DNA from: Umezawaea tangerina
GTDB lineage: Bacteria; Actinomycetota; Actinomycetes; Mycobacteriales; Pseudonocardiaceae
Assembly: GCF_003002815.1 (NCBI RefSeq)
Contig: NZ_PVTF01000004.1
Span: forward strand, 186,001 to 250,000
Direction: 5' to 3'
Length of the DNA stretch: 64,000 nucleotides
Positions 7,553-15,630 of this stretch are shown here, one piece after another; within the stretch, counting starts at the first letter, position 1; each line of letters begins with the position of its first letter. Below the pieces are notes generated by a model. The model worked only from the letters and a program-made list of their open reading frames with translations, ran no database searches and was not told the origin of the DNA. Both the position numbers and the translations under genes were made by a program.

Positions 7553-9287
7553 TCACGTCCGGGTCGGGTGGGTCGGCGTAGAGCCGTTCCACCGCCCCGG
7601 CCCGGCGGCCGAGCACCGCGAGCTGGTTCACGTAGCCCTTGTCGGTGATCTCGCCCGCGTCCAGGTCGGGCGGGTCGGCCAGGAGCAGCAGCCTGGTGAT
7701 GCGGGACGCCGAACCGAGGCCGTCGCCCAGCGACGCGAGCACGTCGGCCAGGTGGTCGCGGAGGAACTGGTCGTCCAGGGCGACGTCGTGGTCCTTGCCG
7801 CACAGCACCCGCGCCTCGATCGGGTTCAGCCACGCCAAAGCCGTCACCTCGGCGCGGTCGTGGCCCGCGATCACCGCGTCGGAGAGCACCCCGGCCGCGG
7901 ACACCAGGGCGGTGCGCAGCGCGCCCGTGCTGACCCAGCTGCCGGTGGTGAGCTTGAAGTCCTCGGCGATCCGGCCGTCGAACACCAGGCCCCGCCCCGG
8001 ATCCGCCGGGTCGGCGAGCGCCGCGGCGTCGCCGGTCCGGTAGAAGCCGTCCTCGTCGAACGCCGCCGCGGTCCGGTCCGGCGCGTCGAAGTAGCCGGGC
8101 GTGACGTTGGGTCCGGCCACCCGGATCTCGCGCTTGCCGCCGACCGGGACGAGCTTCACCGTCACGCCGGGCAGCGGGACGCCGATGGAGCCGCACGGCG
8201 CGTCGGCCCAGTGCGCGGACGTGGCGGCGGGCGCGGTCTCGGTCGCGCCCCACGCGGCGGTCAGCGGGATCGGGTGGTCGGCGTGCCGGTCGACCAGCCG
8301 CCGGATCCGGTCCCACAGCGCGGTCGGCATGGCCGCCGCGGCGCAGAACAGCAGGCGCAGCCGGGAGAAGAAGTGCCGGGCGAACGCCGGGTCGGCCTCC
8401 AGCCTCGGCACCAGCACGGCGTACCCGGCGGGCACGTTGAGGTACACCGTCGGGCGGGTCGCGGTCAGCGCCGTGATCGACCGCTCGAACAGCGCGGGCG
8501 CCGGGCGGCCGGTGTCGACGTGGAACGTGCCGCCGTTGGTGAGGACCAGGTGCACGTTGTGGTTGCCGCCGAAGGTGTGGCTCCACGGCAGCCAGTCCAC
8601 GAGCACCGGCGGCTCGTCCACCAGGAACGGCCAGGTGGCGCGCAGCATCGCCTGGTTCGCGGTCAGCATGCGGTGGGTGTTCAGCACGCCCTTCGGGGTG
8701 CCGGTGGAACCCGAGGTGAACAGCACCTTCGCCACCGTGTCCGGGGTGATCGCGTCGAACGCGGCCGCCAGGCTCGCGCCGGGCACCGCGGCCGCCAGCG
8801 GTTCCAGGTCGGTCACGGCGTGGGCGCGCGTCGCTTCGAGCGCGGGCCCGAAGGCGTCGGCGTCGTCGGCGAACACCACACCCGGCCGCACCAGCTCCGC
8901 CATCGCCCGCAGGCGGCCGTGGTCCTTGGACAGCAACGAGTACGCCGCGCTGACCGGGACCACCGGGACGCCCGCGGTGTAGCAGGCGAGCGTGATCCTC
9001 AAGTGCGCCAACGAGTTCCCGGACAGCACCATGACCGGGCGCTCGCGGGAGGCGCCGAGGTCCAGCAGCGCCTGGCCGATCGCGTCCGCGTCCCGCGCGG
9101 CCCGGCCGTAGGTCAGCGAGCCCGTCCCGTCCGTCGCGAGCACGGCGTCCGGCGCGGCGGAAGCCCAGTGCCGCAACGACAGCGCGAGGTGCGCCGGGTG
9201 GTCGCCCAGCGGCTCGGCGGAGCGCAGGAGCAGCGCCCCGTCCGGCCGTTGTTCGGCGACCACCCTGGGTTCGGCGAAGGTCCTCAT
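7527..9287 (-). CDS. Feruloyl-CoA synthetase-like AMP-dependent ligase
   Basis: A 586-residue ANL-superfamily adenylating enzyme, expected to activate an aryl acrylic acid with ATP and CoA. Core motifs in order: P-loop VLFTSGSTGTPKGV, WLPWSHTFGGNHN, AAWGATETAPAATS, GFYRTGD, VFDGRIAEDFKLTTGSWVS, and the C-terminal lysine in EITDKGYVNQ. The AEDFKLTTGTWV-type hinge and the WSHTFGGNHN block are typical of feruloyl-CoA synthetases rather than of plain 4-coumarate ligases or NRPS adenylation domains. It is the last gene of a three-gene operon; its ATG overlaps the halogenase stop (ATGA), implying translational coupling. The expected substrate is the product of the upstream lyase, possibly after halogenation. 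Confidence 0.88.
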   Translation of the reverse strand: MRTFAEPRVVAEQRPDGALLLRSAEPLGDHPAHLALSLRHWASAAPDAVLATDGTGSLTYGRAARDADAIGQALLDLGASRERPVMVLSGNSLAHLRITLACYTAGVPVVPVSAAYSLLSKDHGRLRAMAELVRPGVVFADDADAFGPALEATRAHAVTDLEPLAAAVPGASLAAAFDAITPDTVAKVLFTSGSTGTPKGVLNTHRMLTANQAMLRATWPFLVDEPPVLVDWLPWSHTFGGNHNVHLVLTNGGTFHVDTGRPAPALFERSITALTATRPTVYLNVPAGYAVLVPRLEADPAFARHFFSRLRLLFCAAAAMPTALWDRIRRLVDRHADHPIPLTAAWGATETAPAATSAHWADAPCGSIGVPLPGVTVKLVPVGGKREIRVAGPNVTPGYFDAPDRTAAAFDEDGFYRTGDAAALADPADPGRGLVFDGRIAEDFKLTTGSWVSTGALRTALVSAAGVLSDAVIAGHDRAEVTALAWLNPIEARVLCGKDHDVALDDQFLRDHLADVLASLGDGLGSASRITRLLLLADPPDLDAGEITDKGYVNQLAVLGRRAGAVERLYADPPDPDVITAAGSAR

Positions 9288-10594
9288 CCGATGCCCAGCA
9301 CCATTCCCTTCTCCTCCGTCGCGTCGATCTCGGGGTAGACCGGGCAGCCGTAGAGGGGTTCGAAGGGGGCGAACGTGTCGAAGTCCTCAATGGACCGGAG
9401 GTGGTTGGCGAGCGCGTTCTTCTCGCTCCAGAAGTCTCCGCCGAGCAGCCGGGCGACCCACCGCGGGTCCACCCACACGCCGGTGCTCTTGAGGAACGAG
9501 CCGATCTTGAAGTCGTGGTCGTAGAACGCGTAGATCAACCGGAAGTAGCAGTCGTAGCCGGTCTTGTAGAACCGGGTGTACTGGTCGACCGCGTCCTCCT
9601 CGGACAGCTCGCCCTCCAGCGCGCTCGCGGCGAGCTCACCGGCCCGCAGGCCGCTGGAGGTCGCCAGGTAGACGCCCGCGGAGAAGATCGGGTCGACGAA
9701 GCAGCCCGCGTCCCCGGCCACGAAGAAGCCCGGTCCCGCCAGGTCCTCGGTGTGGTAGGAGTAGTCGCTCTCGCTCTTGAGCTCCGTCACGGCGGTCGCG
9801 TCCGCGATCCGCTGCCGGATGCGGGGGATGCGGTCGACGTGCTCGGCGAACACCTGCTCCGGGTCGCCCACCCGCTGGTACACCGCCGGGCTGCTCACCG
9901 TGCCGACGCTGAGCTTCCCCGGCCGGATGGGGATCGACCAGACCCAGCCCTCGGTGTGCGACCCGATCACGATGTCGCCCTCGACACCGGGGTTGGTGGC
10001 CTCGTCGATGCCGTCGTAGTGCTTGAACACGGCCAGCATCCGCAGCCGTTCGCTGATCCGCCTGCTCCGGAAGTGCTGGTTCGCGATGACGCCCGCGCGG
10101 CCGCTGGCGTCGACCACCTGCCTGGCCCGCACGGTGTGCGAGGCGTCGCCGATGGCCACCACGACACCCGCGACCCGACCGCCCTCGACGAGGACCTTGG
10201 TCACCTTGGCCTCGTGGATCACCTCTGCACCCGCCTTGGCGGCGTTGTCCAGCAGCATCTCGTCGAAGTCCGCGCGCTCCACCTGGAACGTGGTCTCCAC
10301 CCGGCCGCCGCCCTGGTCGGCGAAGTCGACCCTGGTGACCTTGCCGTCGGTGTCGCAGAACTCCGCGCCGGTCTTGATCGGGAACTCCGAGCGCAGCCGG
10401 TCGCCGAGCCCGAGCCGCTCGAACAGGGCGGCGGCGTAGGTCAGCATCGACTCGCCGATGTGGAACCGCGGGAACGGCTGGCGGTCCAGGACGAGCACCG
10501 AGTGGCCTCGGTTGGCGAGGGTCCACGCGGCGGCCGAACCAGCCGGGCCGCCACCGATCACGATCGCGTCGTACTCAGCCGAAGGACTGGACAT
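9284..10594 (-). CDS. FAD-dependent halogenase-like oxidoreductase
   Basis: A 436-residue flavoprotein monooxygenase fold. GGGPAGSAAAWTLANRG (residues 14-30) is the FAD dinucleotide-binding site, and FHIGESML follows at about 44-51. The flavin-dependent-halogenase signature WxWxIP is present as GWVWSIPI, and a lysine lies at residue 74 in FPIKTGAEF, the position of the conserved Lys in phenol-type (CndH/PltM-like) halogenases. FVAGDAGCFVDPIFSAGVYLA is the second FAD contact. Chlorination or bromination of an aromatic ring with FADH2 from a separate reductase is the family reaction; a hydroxylase-like or cryptic role cannot be excluded. ATG 10594 is preferred over ATG 10612 because AGGAG lies 8 bases before it. 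It follows the lyase stop by 20 bases and overlaps the ligase start. Confidence 0.8.
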   Translation of the reverse strand: MSSPSAEYDAIVIGGGPAGSAAAWTLANRGHSVLVLDRQPFPRFHIGESMLTYAAALFERLGLGDRLRSEFPIKTGAEFCDTDGKVTRVDFADQGGGRVETTFQVERADFDEMLLDNAAKAGAEVIHEAKVTKVLVEGGRVAGVVVAIGDASHTVRARQVVDASGRAGVIANQHFRSRRISERLRMLAVFKHYDGIDEATNPGVEGDIVIGSHTEGWVWSIPIRPGKLSVGTVSSPAVYQRVGDPEQVFAEHVDRIPRIRQRIADATAVTELKSESDYSYHTEDLAGPGFFVAGDAGCFVDPIFSAGVYLATSSGLRAGELAASALEGELSEEDAVDQYTRFYKTGYDCYFRLIYAFYDHDFKIGSFLKSTGVWVDPRWVARLLGGDFWSEKNALANHLRSIEDFDTFAPFEPLYGCPVYPEIDATEEKGMVLGIG

Positions 10595-10614
10595 GGGGTC
10601 ACTCCTCACCATGG

Positions 10615-12234
10615 TCAGGACACCGCGCAGGACTTCCGCAGCGCACCGCTGCGGATCAGCGCGACGACCGCGTGGATGTCGGCGTCCATGCGACGGTCGC
10701 TGTGGACGAACGGCACGTGCTCGCGGACGAGGTCGTAGGCGGGCCGCGAGCCGGGGCTGAGCAGGTCCGGCCCGCGGAAGTCGACCGCCTGGCACAGCGC
10801 CAGCAGGTGGATCGCGGCGACCTGCTCGGTCAGCTCGAGCACGGTCCTCGCGTCGCGGGCGGCGATCGTGCCCATGCTGACCTTGTCCTGGTTGTGCGCC
10901 TCGGTGGAGCGGGAGAACGCGCTCGCGGGCATGGTCAGCTTCAGCGCCTCGGCCGCCAACGAGGAGGCGGCGATCTGCATCCCCTTGAAACCGTGGTGCA
11001 GCCCCGCCTGCCAGTCGTCCGGCTCGACCGGGCGGACCAGGTTCGCGGGCAGGCCGTTGTTGAACTTCTCGTCCACGATGAGCGCGAGCTGCCGGTCCAG
11101 CAGGTCCGCGACGTTGGCGATGGCGAGTTTCAGCCCGTCCATGGACTGGCCGATGTGCCCGCCGTAGAAGTTGCCGCCGCTGCGCACGACGTTCTCGCCC
11201 GCGTCGAACAAGGGGTTGTCATTGGTCGAGTTGATCTCGATCGACACCCATTTCTCCGACCATTCCAGCAGGTCGCGGAGCACGCCGGTGACGCCGGGGG
11301 CGCAGCGCAGGGAATAGCGATCCTGAACGGGGTGGTCCAGCCGGTAGTACCCGGTACCCGACGGCATCGGGTCGGAGGTCAGAACCTCGCCCTGGGTGTG
11401 CGAAAGACCGGAACCCCTCATGAGCCTGGAGATGTTCTCGGCACTGCACAGCTGACCGGGATGGGGTTTCTGCTCGTGGATGAAACGGTCGTAATGGCCC
11501 TGGTTGCCCAGCATGACCTGCGCGCCGAGCGCCGTGCAGAGGTCCGCGACCGCGGCGATCTCCTTCGCGCCCTCGACCGCCAGAACCGCGAACGCCGACA
11601 TGAACGAGGTCCCGTTTATGAGCGCGAGTCCCTCTTTCGCCTCGAGCACGAACGGCTCCATGCCGCAGTCCTCGTACGCCTCCACTGCGGGCACGTCACG
11701 CCCTTGGTACCGGACGGTACCGACGCCGATGACGGCGCTCGCGACGTAGCACAGCGGAACGAGGTCGCCGCTCGCGCCGACCGAGCCGCGCTCGGGGATG
11801 ATCGGCAGGACGTCGTTCTCCAGCATCGCCAGCAGGTGGGCCGCCAGCTCGGGACGAATACCCGAATGGCCGCGGGCCAGGCAGTTCGCCCGGATGAGCA
11901 GGGTGGCGCGGACGACCTCGCGGGTGCTCTCCGGGCCGGTGCCGTTGAGGTGGTAGACCACGAGGTTGCGCTGCAGGTCGGCCGTCTTCTCGGGCGAGAT
12001 CTGCCGCGTGCTGCTGTCCCCGAAACCGGTCGTGACCCCGTAGATGGGCAGCCCGAGGTCGATCAGCCTGAGCTTGAGACCGTGCGAGTCCGCCATCCTG
12101 GAGGCCGCGTCGGGATCGACCTTCAAACGCAGCGGTAAGGAGCCGCACGCGACGTCGGCGACCTCACGGAGCGTCAGATCGTGCCCGTTGACGAAAAGCG
12201 ATTTCTGCACGTCGTCGTCGATCGTCGAGGTCAT
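10615..12234 (-). CDS. MIO-type aromatic amino-acid ammonia-lyase (HAL/PAL family)
   Basis: A 539-residue enzyme that removes ammonia from an aromatic L-amino acid to give an aryl acrylate, using the autocatalytic MIO group. The MIO triad Ala-Ser-Gly is at 154-156 in SVGASGDLVPLCYVA; the catalytic Tyr is at 65 in LPIYGVTTGFGD; YSLRCAPGVTGV, GGNFYGGHIGQSMD and AHNQDKVSMG are further family blocks. At the substrate-selectivity pair it has Tyr94-His95 (LVVYHLNG). Classical TAL has His-Leu, PAL Phe-Leu and HAL Ser-His at this place, so the substrate is uncertain. Start ATG 12234 has GAAAGAGG upstream. The gene is first in the operon lyase, halogenase, ligase. No hut genes are nearby, which argues against histidine catabolism. 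An aminomutase activity is an alternative. Confidence 0.9.
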   Translation of the reverse strand: MTSTIDDDVQKSLFVNGHDLTLREVADVACGSLPLRLKVDPDAASRMADSHGLKLRLIDLGLPIYGVTTGFGDSSTRQISPEKTADLQRNLVVYHLNGTGPESTREVVRATLLIRANCLARGHSGIRPELAAHLLAMLENDVLPIIPERGSVGASGDLVPLCYVASAVIGVGTVRYQGRDVPAVEAYEDCGMEPFVLEAKEGLALINGTSFMSAFAVLAVEGAKEIAAVADLCTALGAQVMLGNQGHYDRFIHEQKPHPGQLCSAENISRLMRGSGLSHTQGEVLTSDPMPSGTGYYRLDHPVQDRYSLRCAPGVTGVLRDLLEWSEKWVSIEINSTNDNPLFDAGENVVRSGGNFYGGHIGQSMDGLKLAIANVADLLDRQLALIVDEKFNNGLPANLVRPVEPDDWQAGLHHGFKGMQIAASSLAAEALKLTMPASAFSRSTEAHNQDKVSMGTIAARDARTVLELTEQVAAIHLLALCQAVDFRGPDLLSPGSRPAYDLVREHVPFVHSDRRMDADIHAVVALIRSGALRKSCAVS

Positions 12235-12630
12235 CTCAAGCCTCTTTCCAGCCAATAGGCCCACGAAGCCCCCACCCGTGGCGGAAAACGGAGATGTCCG
12301 CCAGGAAGCTGGATTCCGGTCCAGTCCAGCCGACCGGGAAACCCGTGAATTCCACGGGTGCGCTTCCCCCAGTGGAAGCAAGCGGTTTCAACGCCGCCGC
12401 GGGGAGCGTGGCAGTGCCGGAGATAACCTGTCAATACTTGAATCCGGAGCGACATGGCAGGTCACCTCGTCTTCATTTGAGACGCACTTTCCGCATTATG
12501 CCCCGGGAAACGTCTTCGTGGAGGTCCGTTCGGGTGGCAAGCGCTGATCGTTAGGGCGGATCGCGTCACCCCGAATGGCCGATCGGCGGGGCCGCCGACG
12601 GGGGCGCGCCCGGACGTGGAGACTTGAGGG
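12235..12630. other. Divergent promoter region with a possible 74-codon leader frame
   Basis: About 400 bases between the lyase and the metallophosphoesterase. Base composition is less GC-rich than the flanking genes. On the minus strand a 74-codon frame starts at ATG 12455 with AGGTG upstream and stops at 12231-12233, so its TGA overlaps the lyase ATG as ATGA. It has no recognised homology. A TTGACA hexamer lies inside it at 12427-12432 on the minus strand. The region therefore either encodes a small coupled protein or is simply promoter and leader. Confidence 0.4.
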
Positions 12631-13860
12631 GTGATCTTCCTCCTGCTGCTCGGCGTGCCGTGCGGGCTCGCCCACCTCTACCTGTGGAAGCGGCTCGTCC
12701 GCGACACCACGCGGTCCGGTCGCGGCCGCACGCTGGGCACGGTGGCCGTCGTCGTGATGTTCCTGGTCCTGCTGGGCGGGCTGGTGGGGTCGCGGGCGCT
12801 CGGCCCGGACGTCGCCGCGGTGCTGGCCTGGCCCGGCTACCTGTGGCTCGCGATGGTCCTCTACCTCACCTTGCTGCTGCTCGTGCTGGAAGTGCCCCGC
12901 GCGGTGCTGAACCGCCGTCTGCGGCCCGTTCGCACCCCGGCGGAGGTGACGGTGCCCGCCGGGCCCGAGGAGCCCGTCGCGGACGACGTGGCGCCCGCGC
13001 CCGAACCGGCCGGGGGCGAGCCCGCCGACCCCGGCAGGCGGCTGTTCATCGCCCGGTCGCTGGCCGTGGCCGGCGGCGTGGTGGCCACCGGCGTCGTCGG
13101 CTACGGCGTGACCCAGGCGATGGGTGGACCGGTCGTCAAGCGGGTCCCGATCGCGCTGGGCAAGCTCGCGCCCGCGTTCGACGGGTTCCGGATCGCGGTC
13201 GTCAGCGACATCCACCTGGGACCGCTGCTCGGCCGCTCGCACACCGAGCGGGTCGTGAACACCATCAACGGCCTGCGGCCCGACCTCGTCGCGATCGTCG
13301 GCGACCTGGTCGACGGGACGGTGGAGGAGCTCGGCGAGGCCGCCGCACCGCTGCGGGACCTGGTCAGCCCGCACGGCAGCTTCTTCGTCACCGGCAACCA
13401 CGAGCACTTCTCCGGCGCGCAGCCGTGGCTGGCCGAGCTGACCAGGCTCGGCGTGCACCCGCTGCGCAACGAGCTGCTCGCGGTCACCCGCGGCGGCGCG
13501 GCGTTCGACCTCGCGGGCGTCAACGACGTGACCGGGCGGAGCTACGGCGACGGGCCGGACATGGAGAAGGCCCTGGAGCGGCACGACACCTCGACGCCCG
13601 TGGTGCTGCTGGCGCACCAGCCCGTGCAGGCGGTGCAGGCCGCGAAGCTCGGGGTGGACCTCCAGCTGTCCGGGCACACCCACGGTGGCCAGATGTGGCC
13701 GTTCAACTACGCCGTCACGCTCCAGCAGCCGGTGGTCTCCGGACTGGCCGAAGTCGACGGGATGCCCGTGTACGTCAGCAACGGCGCGGGTTTCTGGGGA
13801 CCACCGGTCCGCGTCGGCGCACCGCCGGACGTCACCCTGGTGGAGCTGCGTACAGCCTGA
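12631..13860 (+). CDS. Membrane-anchored metallophosphoesterase (YkuE/YaeI-like)
   Basis: A 409-residue calcineurin-like phosphoesterase with a membrane N-terminus. Hydrophobic helices occupy roughly residues 1-15, 35-60 and 65-90, then a Pro/Glu-rich linker, then a further hydrophobic segment after GRRLFIARSLAVAGG. The catalytic domain shows the metal-binding motifs SDIHLGP, GDLVDG, GNHEH, AHQP and SGHTHGGQ in the usual order. The active site probably faces outside the membrane. Family members act on lipid head groups or UDP-sugar lipids, but no specific substrate can be assigned. Start is GTG 12631. Divergent from the lyase operon; followed by the polyamine genes with a 99-bp gap. Confidence 0.88.
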   Translation: MIFLLLLGVPCGLAHLYLWKRLVRDTTRSGRGRTLGTVAVVVMFLVLLGGLVGSRALGPDVAAVLAWPGYLWLAMVLYLTLLLLVLEVPRAVLNRRLRPVRTPAEVTVPAGPEEPVADDVAPAPEPAGGEPADPGRRLFIARSLAVAGGVVATGVVGYGVTQAMGGPVVKRVPIALGKLAPAFDGFRIAVVSDIHLGPLLGRSHTERVVNTINGLRPDLVAIVGDLVDGTVEELGEAAAPLRDLVSPHGSFFVTGNHEHFSGAQPWLAELTRLGVHPLRNELLAVTRGGAAFDLAGVNDVTGRSYGDGPDMEKALERHDTSTPVVLLAHQPVQAVQAAKLGVDLQLSGHTHGGQMWPFNYAVTLQQPVVSGLAEVDGMPVYVSNGAGFWGPPVRVGAPPDVTLVELRTA

Positions 13861-13959
13861 TCGATCACATTGACCGGATCGGATACCCCGTTTTCCGCGA
13901 ACACCACCTAGAGTGGACGGCCGTGCCCGAACACGGTGTGATGGGAGATCCCTGGCGGA

Positions 13960-15165
13960 ATGACTGAGAGCGTTGCCACACCGGCGGTCGAACCGCCGAT
14001 GCCGCGTCCCGCTGGAACCGGGCGTGAGGAGGCACAAGCTCGTATCCGCCGTTTCCTGGATCGTGAGCGACCGGCCACGCCGTGCCTGGTCATCGACCTC
14101 GAGACCGTCCGCGAGCGGTACGCCGCGATCGCGTCGGCGCTGCCGGGGGTCGGCGTCTTCTACGCCGTGAAGGCGAACCCGGAGCCCGAGGTGGTGGCGC
14201 TGCTGGCCACCGAGGGCTGCTCGTTCGACGTCGCCAGCCCCGCCGAGATCGACCTGTGCCTGGCGCAGGGCGCGCCCGCCGAGCGGATCTCCTACAGCAA
14301 CCCCATCAAGAAGGCCGCGGACATCGCCTACGCCCACGGGCGCGGCGTGCGGCTGTTCGTGTCGGACAGCGAGCAGGACGTGCGGGCGATCGCCGAGCAC
14401 GCGCCGGGCTCCTCCGTGCTGCTGCGGATCTTCGTGGAGGCCAACAGGTCCACGTACCCGTTCGGCAAGAAGTTCGGCTGCGACCCGGAGATGGCGACGG
14501 ATCTCCTGCGTTCGGCCTCCCGGATGGGACTTCGCGCGCTGGGCGTCGCGTTCCACGCCGGTTCCCAGCAACTGGACCCCAACGGGTGGGACGGCGCGAT
14601 CGCCGACGCCGCCGCGGTGACCGCGAAGCTGCGCGCCGAGGGGCTGGAGCTGTCGACGGTCAACCTCGGCGGCGGGCTCCCCTCGGCGTACCTGGACGAA
14701 CCGCCGCCGCTGGCCGAGTTCGCCGCCGCCATCACCGCCTCGATCGCCCGGCACTTCGGCGACCACGCGCCGCGGGTGATGATCGAGCCGGGGCGCGCGG
14801 TCGTGGCCGAGTCCGGTGTCATCCGGTCGGAAGTCGTTCTGGTGTCGCGGAAGTCGTACTCCGACGAACGGCGGTGGGTCTACCTCGACGTCGGCCGCTA
14901 CGGTGGTCTGGCCGAGACCGAGGGCGAGGCCATCGCGTACCCGTTGCGCACGGGCAAGGACGACGGGCCGCGCGGGCCGGTCGTGCTGGCCGGGCCGACG
15001 TGCGACGCCGACGACGTGCTGTACCAGCGCACCGTCTACGAGCTGCCGCTCGACCTGACCGCGGGCGACCACGTCGACCTGCTCGGCACGGGCGCGTACA
15101 CGTCGAGCTACTCCTCGGTGGCCTTCAACGGTTTCGGCCCGCTGGCCACCCACTGCGTGCGGTGA
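13960..15165 (+). CDS. PLP-dependent ornithine/lysine-type decarboxylase (fold III, group IV)
   Basis: A 401-residue alanine-racemase-fold decarboxylase that converts ornithine or lysine to putrescine or cadaverine. PLP-binding Lys71 lies in VFYAVKANPE; SFDVASPAEI, ISYSNPIKK, VAFHAGSQ and the phosphate loop LGGGLP follow; IEPGRAVVAESG and the catalytic Cys in GPTCDADDVL are present, and GTGAYTSSYSSVAFNGFGPL is a typical eukaryote-like ODC C-terminus. About 30 extra N-terminal residues precede the core. It is the first gene of a three-gene polyamine set (decarboxylase, AdoMet decarboxylase, aminopropyltransferase-like). Whether ornithine or lysine is preferred cannot be read from sequence. Confidence 0.9.
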   Translation: MTESVATPAVEPPMPRPAGTGREEAQARIRRFLDRERPATPCLVIDLETVRERYAAIASALPGVGVFYAVKANPEPEVVALLATEGCSFDVASPAEIDLCLAQGAPAERISYSNPIKKAADIAYAHGRGVRLFVSDSEQDVRAIAEHAPGSSVLLRIFVEANRSTYPFGKKFGCDPEMATDLLRSASRMGLRALGVAFHAGSQQLDPNGWDGAIADAAAVTAKLRAEGLELSTVNLGGGLPSAYLDEPPPLAEFAAAITASIARHFGDHAPRVMIEPGRAVVAESGVIRSEVVLVSRKSYSDERRWVYLDVGRYGGLAETEGEAIAYPLRTGKDDGPRGPVVLAGPTCDADDVLYQRTVYELPLDLTAGDHVDLLGTGAYTSSYSSVAFNGFGPLATHCVR

Positions 15166-15219
15166 GCACGCCCCGGATTGTCCACAGCCCGGTCCCACTG
15201 AAGATGTTTGGAGTGATTG

Positions 15220-15630
15220 ATGTCCGAAGTTCCGTGCGAGACGGAGCCGGTCGGCTTGTTCGCAGGACAGCACGTGCTCGCCGAGTTGGAGGGCGTGAGC
15301 CCCGAGATCCTCGATGACGAGAAGTTCCTGCGGCACGCGCTCGGTGAGGCTCTCACCCAGGCGAATGCCACGGTGCTGGAGGTGATCTCCAAGCAGTTCG
15401 ACCCGCAGGGGGTCACCGTGCTGGCCCTGCTTTCGGAGTCGCACGCGTCCATCCACACCTATCCGGAGGTCGGATCGGTGTTCGTGGACGTGTTCACCTG
15501 CGGTACGAAGGCGAAACCCGCGCTTGCGGTGCAGTTGCTCGCCGAGGCGCTGGGCGCCGCGTCGACACGGACGGACATGATCAGCCGCGGCAACCGCGTC
15601 CCGGCTCTTGTTGGTGAGGAAAAGGTATGA
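15220..15630 (+). CDS. speH: S-adenosylmethionine decarboxylase, prokaryotic class 1B
   Basis: A 136-residue pyruvoyl proenzyme that supplies decarboxylated AdoMet, the aminopropyl donor. The self-cleavage motif is LSESHASIHTYPE. The processing Ser is residue 74, with the acid/base His at 79 and the Cys proton donor at 94, exactly the spacing of the Thermotoga-type enzyme (Ser63, His68, Cys83). ATG 15220 follows GGAG by 7 bases; an in-frame TTG three bases earlier is an alternative. The stop codon overlaps the next ATG (ATGA), so it is coupled to the aminopropyltransferase-like gene. Confidence 0.95.
   Translation: MSEVPCETEPVGLFAGQHVLAELEGVSPEILDDEKFLRHALGEALTQANATVLEVISKQFDPQGVTVLALLSESHASIHTYPEVGSVFVDVFTCGTKAKPALAVQLLAEALGAASTRTDMISRGNRVPALVGEEKV

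Noticed and set aside
10615-12234. Histidine ammonia-lyase of histidine catabolism (hutH)
   Set aside because: No hutU, hutI or hutG nearby; the gene is coupled to a halogenase-like enzyme and an aryl-CoA ligase, and the selectivity pair is Tyr-His, not Ser-His.
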